Below, one piece after another: positions 39,112-49,550 of a stretch of DNA of 50,420 bases. Under the pieces are notes generated by a model, which searched no databases, was not told the origin of the DNA, and saw only the letters and a list, made by a program, of their open reading frames with translations. Made by a program: the position numbers and the translations under genes. Origin of the DNA: Micromonosporaceae bacterium (lineage in GTDB: Bacteria > Actinomycetota > Actinomycetes > Mycobacteriales > Micromonosporaceae); NCBI GenBank assembly GCA_020027875.1, contig JAHRHA010000033.1, positions 1-50,420 of the forward strand, in the 5' to 3' direction. Every line of letters begins with the position of its first letter. Position 1 is the stretch's first letter.

Positions 39112-40126
39112 GCATTGCTTCGCCGGAGGCGATCAACGAAGCAACGTCGCCGGAGGCGATCAACGAAGCAACGTCGCCGGAGGCGATCAACGAAGCAACG
39201 TCGCCGGAGGCGATCAACGAAGCGACCGTCAAGCTGAACACCCGCGACCGGGTCCGCGTTCTCGGCATCGCGCTGGGTAAGGCCAACACGCTCATCGAGG
39301 CGCTGCCGTGGCTCGCTCGGTTCCACGGCTGCACCGTGGTCGTCAAGTACGGCGGTCACGCCATGCTCGACGCCGAGGTGCAGCGGGCATTCGCGTCGGA
39401 CCTGGTGTTCCTGCGCTACGTCGGCATCAAGCCGGTTGTCGTGCACGGCGGCGGCCCGCAGATCTCGTCGATGCTCGACCGGCTGGGGTTGGCAAGCGAG
39501 TTCCGCGGTGGGCTGCGGGTGACCACCGCGGAGTCCATCGACGTGGTGCGGATGGTGCTCGTCGGACAGGTCGGACGGCAACTGGTGGGGCTCATCAACG
39601 AACACGGTCCGTTCGCCGTGGGCATGTCCGGTGAGGACGCGCGGCTGTTCACCGCGGAGCGCCGATCAGCCTATGTGGATGGAGAGCCTGTCGACCTCGG
39701 TCTGGTAGGCGACGTCGCCCACGTGAACACCGACGCCGTCGCCGACATTATCGCCGCCGGCCGCATTCCGGTCATCTCCACCGTGGCCCCAGACGCCCGG
39801 GGCGTGGTGCACAACCTCAACGCCGACACTGCGGCTGGAGCGCTGGCCGCGGCGCTCGGTGCCCGCAAGCTCGTGGTGCTCACCGACGTGCCGGGGCTCT
39901 ACCAGGACTGGCCAGACACCGCATCGCTGGTCTCGCAGATCGGCGCCGACGACCTGGCGGCGATGCTGCCGTCGCTGGAGGCCGGCATGGTGCCCAAGGT
40001 CGAGGCGTGCCTGCGGGCGGTACGCGGGGGAGTGCCCGCCGCGCACATTGTGGACGGACGAGTGCCGCACTCGGTGCTGTTGGAGATCTTCACAGACGAG
40101 GGGTTTGGCACGATGGTGACGCCGTC

Positions 40127-40130
<4 letters not shown>
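39108..40130 (+). CDS. argB: Acetylglutamate kinase with repeat-expanded N-terminus
   Basis: Phosphorylates N-acetylglutamate, the feedback point of arginine synthesis. The kinase core begins at about residue 57 ([20 protein letters not shown]), then [40 protein letters not shown] and [13 protein letters not shown]. Residues 5-40 are four copies of SPEAINEAT from 27-bp repeats, taking the protein to 340 residues against about 300 in relatives. ATG at 39108 overlaps the argJ stop, so the repeats are within the translated part. The N-terminal helix forms the hexamer and arginine response in this family, so the insert could matter. Confidence 0.94.
39120..39227 (+). repeat. 27-bp tandem repeat, four copies, in argB
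   Basis: Units 39120-39146, 39147-39173, 39174-39200, 39201-39227 (last with two changed bases near its end). Each unit contains CGCCGGAGGCGATCAACG, the core of the dispersed element also found at 15274 and 41173. The first unit with flank forms GCTTCG (39117-39122) to CGAAGC (39137-39142), an inverted repeat. Confidence 0.95.
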
Positions 40131-42775
<2,645 letters not shown>

Positions 42776-42779
<4 letters not shown>

Positions 42780-43975
42780 CTGAGCGTGTGGTGCTCGCGT
42801 TCTCGGGGGGACTGGACACCTCGGTCGCGATCCCGTATCTGGCCGAGAAGACCGGTGCGGAGGTGATCGCGGTCGCGGTCAACCTGGGCCAGGGCGGCGA
42901 GGACCTGGACGTCATCCGCCAGCGGGCACTGGACTGCGGCGCGGTCGAGTCCGAAGTGGTCGACGCGCGGGAGGAGTTCGCCACGGACTTCTGCCTGCCG
43001 GCACTTCGGGCCAACGCCCTCTACATGGACCGCTACCCGCTGGTGTCGGCGCTGTCGCGGCCGCTGATCGTCAAGCATCTCGTCGCGGCGGCGGCACAGC
43101 ATGGCGGGACGATCGTCTCGCATGGCTGCACCGGCAAGGGCAACGACCAGGTGCGGTTCGAGGTGGGCATCGGTTCACTCGCGCCGCACCTGCGCGTCGT
43201 CGCCCCGGCCCGGGACTACGCCTGGACGCGGGACAAGGCGATCGCGTACGCCGAGGAGAAGAACCTTCCCATCGACGTGACACACAAATCCCCGTACTCC
43301 ATCGACCAGAACCTGTGGGGACGCGCGGTCGAGACCGGTTTCCTCGAAGACATCTGGAACGGGCCGATCGAGGACGTCTACGCCTACACCCAGGACCCCG
43401 CGGTGGTCCGGGATCCGGACGAGGTGGTCGTCACCTTCGACCAAGGCGTTCCGGTCGCGATCGACGGGGACCCCGTCTCCCCGTACCAGGCGATCCTGCA
43501 GTTGAACCGGCGCGCGGGCGCACAGGGAGTGGGCCGGCTCGACCTGGTCGAGGATCGGCTCGTGGGCATCAAGAGCCGGGAGGTGTACGAAGCGCCCGGC
43601 GCGATCGCCCTCATCACGGCGCACCAGGAGTTGGAGAACGTGACGGTCGAGCGCGACCTGGCCCGGTTCAAGCGCGGCGTGGATCAGCGGTGGGGCGAGC
43701 TTGTGTACGACGGGCTGTGGTTCTCGCCGCTCAAACGCGCCCTGGACACGTTCATCGCGGAGTCGCAGCGCTTCGTGTCGGGCGAGGTACGGATGACACT
43801 GCACGGGGGGCGGGCCGTCGTCACCGGACGGCGCTCGCAGGCGTCTCTGTATGACTTCAGCCTCGCCACGTACGACGAGGGCGACATGTTCGACCAGTCG
43901 CTCGCCCGTGGGTTCGTGGACTTGTGGGGCCTGCCGAGCCGGCTCGCCGCCGCCCGGGACGCCCGCCTGAGCTGA
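42776..43975 (+). CDS. argG: Argininosuccinate synthase
   Basis: 399 residues with the ATP-binding PP-motif [50 protein letters not shown] and the C-terminal [22 protein letters not shown] overlaps the argR stop. Makes argininosuccinate from citrulline and aspartate. Confidence 0.96.
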
Positions 43976-43984
43976 CGGGGCAGA

Positions 43985-45439
43985 ATGAGCCGCATGACGC
44001 TGCCCGGGAACGGCACCACCTCGAGCGGAGTCCGGCTGTGGGGCGGGCGCTTTCAGGGCGGCCCGGCGGAGGCGCTGGCACGGCTGTCGGTGAGCGTGCA
44101 GTTCGACTGGCGGCTGGCGCCGTACGATCTGGCCGCGTCGCGGGCGCATGCGAGGGTGCTGGCGCGGGCCGGCTTGCTCGACGCCGACGAGGTGGGCCGG
44201 ATGCTCGCCGCGCTGGACGACCTCGAGGCGGCGTGCGCGTCGGGAGATTTCCGGCCGACGGTCGAGGACGAGGACGTACACACCGCCCTGGAGCGTGGCC
44301 TGCTTGAGCGACTCGGCGCGCTGGGCGGCAAGTTGCGCGCCGGGCGCTCGCGCAACGACCAGGTCGCCACCGACCTGCGGCTGTATCTGCGTGATCACGC
44401 CCGCGGGGTGGCGTCGCGGCTGGTGGAGTTGGCCGACGCGCTCGTGGAGCAGGCCGAACGCCATGTCGAGACGCCGGCACCGGGGATGACCCACCTGCAG
44501 CACGCGCAGCCGGTGTCGTTCGGTCATCAGCTGCTGGCGCACGTCCAGGCGCTTCTGCGCGATCTGTCCCGCCTGAGCGACTGGGATAATCGCGCCGCGA
44601 TTTCGCCGCTCGGCGCCGGCGCGTTGGCTGGGTCGTCGCTACCGCTCGACCCGGTGCAGGTCGCCCGAGAGCTGGGGTTCAGCGCGGCTGCGCCCAACTC
44701 GATGGACGCGGTGGCGGACCGGGACTTCGCCGCGGAGTTCCTGTTTGTTGCCGCCCTGTGCGGGGTTCACCTCTCGCGGCTAGGCGAAGAGGTGGTGCTC
44801 TGGACGTCACACGAGTTCGGCTGGGTGGAGCTGGACGACGCCTTCGCGACCGGGTCGTCGATCATGCCGCAGAAGAAGAACGCCGACGTCGCCGAGCTCG
44901 CCCGCGGCAAGGCGGGCCGGCTGATCGGCGCTCTGGTTACCGTCCTGACCATGCTCAAAGGACTGCCCCTTACATACGACCGGGACATGCAGGAGGACAA
45001 GGAGCCCGTCTTCGATGCCGTCGACACGCTGGAACTCGTGCTGCCGGCGCTCGCCGGGATGATCTCAACGATGACGGTGCGGGTGGACCGGCTCGCTCGA
45101 GCCGCCCCGGCGGGCTACACATTGGCGACCGAGGTGGCGGAGTGGCTAGTCCGTCGCGGCGTGCCGTTCCGGGAGGCGCACGAGGTCACGGGATCTCTGG
45201 TGGCGTTGTGCGTGGCCCGGGAGTGCTCCCTCGATGAGGTTCCCGATCCCGATCTCGCGACGGTATCCCCGCACCTGACGCCCGAGGTGCGGTCGGTGCT
45301 CTCGGTGCGGGGTGCGTTGGAGGCGCGGACCACGCCCGGCTCCACCGGGCCCGGGCCGGTTTCGGACCAGCTCGCCGCCGTACAAGACCGGGTGGAGAGT
45401 TGGCGCGAATGGGCCGCCACCCGTGTCGTCCCACGCTGA
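43985..45439 (+). CDS. argH: Argininosuccinate lyase
   Basis: Releases arginine and fumarate. 484 residues: [59 protein letters not shown] and the fumarase-superfamily signature [20 protein letters not shown]. Starts 10 bp after argG. A second ATG at 43994 is possible. Last gene of the arg operon. Confidence 0.96.
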   Translation: MSRMTLPGNGTTSSGVRLWGGRFQGGPAEALARLSVSVQFDWRLAPYDLAASRAHARVLARAGLLDADEVGRMLAALDDLEAACASGDFRPTVEDEDVHTALERGLLERLGALGGKLRAGRSRNDQVATDLRLYLRDHARGVASRLVELADALVEQAERHVETPAPGMTHLQHAQPVSFGHQLLAHVQALLRDLSRLSDWDNRAAISPLGAGALAGSSLPLDPVQVARELGFSAAAPNSMDAVADRDFAAEFLFVAALCGVHLSRLGEEVVLWTSHEFGWVELDDAFATGSSIMPQKKNADVAELARGKAGRLIGALVTVLTMLKGLPLTYDRDMQEDKEPVFDAVDTLELVLPALAGMISTMTVRVDRLARAAPAGYTLATEVAEWLVRRGVPFREAHEVTGSLVALCVARECSLDEVPDPDLATVSPHLTPEVRSVLSVRGALEARTTPGSTGPGPVSDQLAAVQDRVESWREWAATRVVPR

Positions 45440-45446
45440 ACCGCCG

Positions 45447-45797
45447 ATGAAGCTTGACGAGCTGCTGGCGGGGCCGGTCCTCGGTGCGGCGCCGGGGCTG
45501 CTCGGGTGCCTGGTGATGGCGGGCGGGGTCACCGTGCGGCTGACCGAGGTGGAGGCATATGCAGGTCTCGGCGACGATCCGGCTTCCCATGCGCACCGGG
45601 GCCAGACACCGCGCAATACGGTGATGTTCGGCCCGCCCGCGTTCGCGTACGTCTATTTCACGTACGGCATCGAGTGTTCTGTGGATAGAAAGCGTGTTAC
45701 CGGCTGGTCTGTTGCGGAAACGGGGGTGACCGTACGACAGAGGAATGGACACCCGCCTACGCCGGTTGGATTGGGCACCATCCTGCAACGGATTTGA
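45447..45797 (+). pseudogene. 3-methyladenine DNA glycosylase (AAG family), 3' truncated
   Basis: The N-terminal half is normal: [20 protein letters not shown], catalytic [40 protein letters not shown] and YGIEC. At about 45680 the match ends where relatives continue with a conserved N-V-V-T and Leu/Arg-Ala segment; the next 40 residues are unrelated and the frame ends at 116 residues, while the family has about 200. The DNA after the break is less GC-rich, pointing to a deletion or insertion breakpoint. Probably inactive. Confidence 0.8.
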
Positions 45798-46005
45798 CCT
45801 GTGGTTGCCGGCGCGGGCGACATTGGTTCCAGGCTGTCACGTGTTCGGCGTACCTCCTGGCATCCATCCGCCCTACAGCGGCAGCGCGGAGCAAGGTGGG
45901 CGAAACGCTGGAGACGACCTTCGGCGCGTCGTGTGCGGTACCCAAAGCCTTGACCCCAACGCACACAAGCATGATTGAACCCGGCTGCGGTCCGCGATCA
46001 CGCGA
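45798..46005. other. Non-coding stretch after the aag breakpoint
   Basis: No recognisable gene. Open frames here have no family resemblance. It lies between truncated aag and broken xthA and is likely remnant DNA. Confidence 0.4.
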
Positions 46006-46775
46006 CTAGCGGGTCAGGTCGATGATAATTGGAGCATGATCGGACGGCCCTCGGCCCTTCCGCGCCTCCCGGTCGATGTACGCTCGGCGAACCCGAGCCG
46101 TCACCGACGCTGAGGCATAGACGAGGTCGATGCGCATCCCCTTGTCTTGGTGGAACATGCCTGCCCGATAGTCCCAGTAGGTAAAGGGTTGGAGCCCTTC
46201 ATCGGCGTGGGAATGACATCGTGCAGGCCGAGCGAACGCAGGGCAGCCAGTGCCTCCCGCTCGGGCTCCGTGACATGTGTCGCGCCGACGAAGGCGGTCG
46301 GATCCCAAACGTCAGCATCGGTCGGCGCGATGTTGAAGTCACCGCAGACCACGAGATCGGTGTGTGCCGTCACCTCCTCGGCGAGAGCGTTGTGTAGAGC
46401 CTTGAGCCAGCTCAGCTTGTAGCTGTAGTGGTCGTCGGTAGGCGTACGACCGTTGGGTACGTACACTGACCAGATCCGGACGCCTGCGCATGTGATCGCG
46501 ATGGCGCGCGCTTCAACTTGGGCAAATCCAGGCTCGCCAGCGAATCCTGCCTTGATGTCGTCGATTCCCACTCGCGAAAGAATTGCGACGCCGTTCCATC
46601 GGCCCAGTCCGTACGCGGCCACGCGGTAGCCTAGCTGCTCGACTCCCGCGGCAGGGAACTGCACCACCTTCGTCTCCTGCAGGCACACCACGTCGGGTCG
46701 TACCCGCCCGAGCCAGTCGAGCAGGCGTTGCATTCGCGCGGTTACCGAATTCACGTTCCAGGTCGCCAGACGCAC
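46006..46775 (-). pseudogene. xthA: Exodeoxyribonuclease III, frameshifted
   Basis: AP endonuclease/exonuclease of base excision repair. GTG at 46775 begins RLATWNVNSVTARMQRLLDW; LQETK (metal Glu) and VVCGDFNIAPTDADVWD (catalytic Asp, Asn) follow. At 46187-46192, in PTPMKGSN, one base seems lost. The correct continuation is in the next frame: PFTYWDYRAGMFHQDKGMRI, DLVYASASVTARVRRAYIDR and GPSDHAPIIIDLTR with the catalytic His, ending at 46006-46008. On the minus strand TACAGT lies 6 nt before the GTG, fitting a leaderless promoter. Pseudogene or sequencing error. Confidence 0.88.
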
Positions 46776-46986
46776 GGCCCTACTGTATTTCGGGCGACGA
46801 TCCTTATGACGATCTTGGGTGGTGTGGGGCCATTGTCGGTGCGGGTCCCAGCATGGTTGGTCCGTAGCTGGCCCGCCTTAGCGTTCACGCGCTTCGCGGG
46901 GCAGCGCGCTTCGCGATTGGCTCGGGGTGTGCACCACGTCGCCGTTGATGTGGCTCACGAGCGGGAAGGTCAGCCTCGAGCAGCCG

Positions 46987-47030
46987 AAAAAAAGAGGGGC
47001 AGTAGCCGCTCACGCGGTGGGTGCCCCTTC
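46987..47030 (-). terminator. Rho-independent terminator on the minus strand, no gene in front
   Basis: Read on the minus strand: AGGGGCA (47028-47022) pairs with TGCCCCT (47001-46995), with an inner CCGC/GCGG stem, followed by CTTTTTTT (46994-46987). It is the clearest classical terminator in the window. The minus-strand region feeding into it (47030-47330) has no recognisable gene, so its gene may be lost, or be an RNA. Confidence 0.8.
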
Positions 47031-47329
47031 GTGTTGGGGTCAGCATACCTGTAGGTCTGCGCTGGGGCGTTCAACATCCGTGGCGCTGACGTGCGACGCG
47101 ATGTCAATCATTGCCCATCTGCGAGTGTCGATCGCGTATAGCGTCTGGTCAAAGCATCGCACCCGTGCGCCGCCACAAGAATCTGCCCGCGTCCGGATTA
47201 CGTCGCATGGTGGGGGAGGGCCCGAGCCTCAATCTGATTGCGAGAATTGATGTTATCGGGAATGAGTGTCAGAGGACATATGACGCTGCAGCCCTCCAGT
47301 TCTCCTGGCATAGGCGAGCCGTGATAGGA
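47031..47329. other. No gene recognised
   Basis: About 300 bp, less GC-rich than the surroundings, without a family-like frame on either strand. It lies between the orphan terminator and the tRNA-like relic and looks like part of a decayed island. Confidence 0.4.
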
Positions 47330-47406
47330 CGGGAGGCACGGGATTCTGAACCCGCCCGCCATGACTGGACGTCAAGGGGTCGTGGGTTCAAATCCCGCCG
47401 TCCCGA
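47330..47406 (+). pseudogene. Chimeric tRNA-Pro relic
   Basis: The 3' part (GACTGGACGTCAAGG, GGTCGTGGGTTCAAATCCCG, CCGTCCCGA) matches anticodon arm, variable region, T-arm and acceptor of an actinobacterial tRNA-Pro. The 5' part is wrong: no D-arm GG, and CGGGAGGCACGGGATTCTGA then ACCCGC read instead as the reverse complement of a tRNA T-arm and acceptor. The outer ends still pair at 6 of 7 positions. The anticodon loop CTGGACG gives GGA rather than GGG. No CCA. Unlikely to be a working tRNA; more like a scar at a tRNA attachment site. Confidence 0.6.
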
Positions 47407-47701
47407 CAGCATTTTCGCAGGTCAGACGACGTGTGGGTGCGATGGCCGAAGCCTAGAAGTCGATCGCTGACCGTCATTTGACCGTGGGACTCAGTGGGAC
47501 CGTGTGACATCCCGAGCCATTCGGATTGACGGCAGGCGGACATTTGGGGCGTCCATGCCAGACCTTTGAACTTGGTGATCGTTTGCCTCGAGGCACCGCG
47601 ACGTCCCCTCGGCGGGCGGACTTCATCGCCGTGCGGGCCGAGGCCGACCGGCAAGCCCTCACGGGTTCGGCAGGCCGTCTGCCGGAGCCAGGCAGTGGGC
47701 A
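47407..47701. other. No certain gene; possible 5' part of the following remnant
   Basis: A frame with FIAVRAEADRQALTGSAG near 47620 looks protein-like but cannot be joined to the following remnant without frameshifts, and I recognise no domain. Confidence 0.3.
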
Positions 47702-48030
47702 TGGAACAACCGAGACATTGCCCAGCACCAATACGACAGTCGGCAGGTCACGCCAGGCTTCGAGAATTTGGCCGAGGCTGTTGCTCAACTGCTCAAAGAG
47801 ATTCTGCTCACGGGGTTGGCTCCAGACGACCAACAAGATGTCGAAGAGGTCGCCCACGAGGTGCTCGGCGAGGTGCGCCAGGCCGAGCCGGGGCGGAGCA
47901 AGCTGCGCAGGAGTCTCGCCGCGTTGCGCGGATTCCGGTGCCGATCGGAACGGCAGTGGTCTCGGGCGCCAGCGATGAGGTGCGCGTGCGATCTAGAGAA
48001 GTGATCGACACTCTCATCAATGCTCTCTGA
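47702..48030 (+). pseudogene. Remnant of an unknown actinobacterial protein
   Basis: One frame reads WNNRDIAQHQYDSRQVTPGF, ENLAEAVAQLLKEILLTGLA, PDDQQDVEEVAHEVLGEVRQ and SKLRRSLAALRGF, with real-protein composition and amphipathic helices; at about 47935 it must shift to a second frame, PIGTAVVSGASDEVRVRSRE to VIDTLINAL and stop at 48030. It recalls C-termini of hypothetical proteins seen in actinobacteria, but I cannot name the family. No start is visible. Confidence 0.5.
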
Positions 48031-48181
48031 ACAGGCGATGGCAGTGGTGCAGCGGGTATGTAGTCGACCTTTCGTGCCCGGCCCCCGGCACGAGGCCACG
48101 ACTACGGTCCTGTAAACAGGAGGGCACGATTACGGACACGGACCGAATCAGTGACGTATCCCTGTGGGGATTGGCAAGCCG

Positions 48182-48500
48182 CTATTTGATCGTTTCGACG
48201 GTGACCTGGCCTTGTTCGAGGCGGTTGAGGTGTTCCATGCCTGACTCGACTGTGCCGATGGTGATGAGGTCGTCGTCGTGGCCGCCATCGGCGTTGTAGA
48301 AGAATCCGATGTTGCCCCAGGCTTGTAGTAGATGAGGTTGCCGTTGGCTGGGGTACTGCCTGACGAGCCGACTGTGTTGAGACGTGCGGGCAGATAGCTG
48401 ATCTTTTCTTTGCCGGCGAAGTCTTCGGGACTACGCCTGCCGCCGGGGATGTCGACTCGGTCCGTCGTGTCGGCGTCATCCGTGATCTTAGCTGGCTCGG
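48182..48500 (-). pseudogene. Cyclophilin-like fold protein remnant
   Basis: Minus-strand reading DFAGKEKISYLPARLNTVGS, then PANGNLIYYKP, then after a one-base shift near 48322 WGNIGFFYNADGGHDDDLIT and IGTVESGMEHLNRLEQGQVT to VETIK and stop at 48182-48184. The pattern (YLP..L, Y-x-P-W-G-N, F-Y, L-x-x-I-G) is that of small cyclophilin-like domain proteins. The N-terminal third is missing and stops interrupt the upstream frame. Confidence 0.6.
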
Positions 48501-48946
48501 CGTCTCAAACGCGGTCTGGGAAAGGCCGGGCCCGCTCGCTGGGACGAAGCCCCTGCGATCGCAGTCGCTCATCACCGGCGCCTGGACGGCCGTGGCTATC
48601 CGAGCAGATTGACCGGGGCGTCCCTGTCTATGCGAGACCGCATCCTCGCCCGTCGCCGACGTCTATAACGCTCTGACCTCCTCGAACAGGTGACGGCACC
48701 TGGCGCTCGCGCGGCCGAGTCTTCCTACTTCGCCGTGCATCGCCTACAGGTAAGTCCTGCGGAACAGCCGTGACCGGGTCTGACCCACCGGCAGGAGCTT
48801 GACCTGTTGCGGCGCGCCTGTTGATCTCGGCGCGGCATGACCGCTGGCCCGAGCCTCGGTTGCTGCTGACGAGCGGCGTAAGTGTCTTGTAACCGGCGGC
48901 TCATGCGCGGTGCTCTACGCTGTCGGCGTCCACCGAAGGGGGATAC
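48501..48946. other. Non-coding stretch with promoter of the thioredoxin-like gene
   Basis: No gene recognised. Near the end TACGCT at 48916-48921 may be a -10, and GAAGGGGGA just before 48947 is a good ribosome binding site for the lipoprotein. Confidence 0.35.
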
Positions 48947-49544
48947 ATGCGTTTCCGGTTCCGGCTGCAGCCCTCGACTCGCCGCCCGGTTGTTGCGGTG
49001 CTCGCGGTGGCTTGTCTTCTCGTGACCGGTGCGGCGTGCGCGGGGGGCGGGCAGCCGTCGGGCATCGCCACCGGCACGAGCGCCGGCGCCCCGGCCGTGT
49101 CGACTTTGCCGCCCGCGTCGGGACAGTCCACGGCCGTGCCGGCCACGCTCGCGTTCTCAGCGCCGGTCGTGGGTGGCGGGCAGTTCGACGGCGCCAGCCT
49201 GGCCGGCAAGCCGGCCGTGCTGTGGTTCTGGGCGGCGTTGGTGCCCGCGCTGCCGGGCCAAGGCCGGCGATGTCAAGACGATTCAGGCCGAGTACGCGGG
49301 CAAGGTCACCGTCGTGGGCGTGGCCGGACTGGGAAGCGGTGACGACGCGATGGCCCAGTTCGTGGCCCAGCACAACCTGGGCGGCGTTACCCATCTCGCC
49401 GACGACCAGGGCATGGTGTGGCGCCACTTCGGCGTCATCGAGCAGGAGTTCTTCGTAGTGCTCGACAAGGCCGGCACGGTTGTGCACAAGGGGCCATTGA
49501 GCACCTCCGATCTGCGCCAGCGCCTCGCCGCGCTGGTCGCCTGA
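48947..49544 (+). pseudogene. TlpA/thioredoxin-like lipoprotein, frameshifted
   Basis: ATG 48947 starts a lipoprotein signal (RRPVVAVLAVACLLVTGAAC), a Ser/Pro/Ala linker and FSAPVVGGGQFDGASLAGKP, AVLWFWAA. At 49238-49239 an extra T shifts the frame; the correct continuation WCPRCRAKAGDVKTIQAEYA, with the C-x-x-C redox pair, TVVGVAGLGSGDDAM and HKGPLSTSDLRQRLAALVA to the stop at 49544, is in the next frame. It lies 6 bp before ccdA, the usual electron donor for such proteins. One-base insertion or sequencing error. Confidence 0.87.
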
Positions 49545-49550
49545 CCGGAC

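Noticed and set aside
45745..45978. Small open frames on both strands after truncated aag
   Set aside because: No family resemblance, no ribosome binding site and uneven codon use.
46583..46867. Plus-strand open frame across the xthA start
   Set aside because: Shadow of the minus-strand xthA gene.
47111..47470. Open frame crossing the tRNA relic
   Set aside because: It runs through the tRNA-like sequence and has no protein-like signals.
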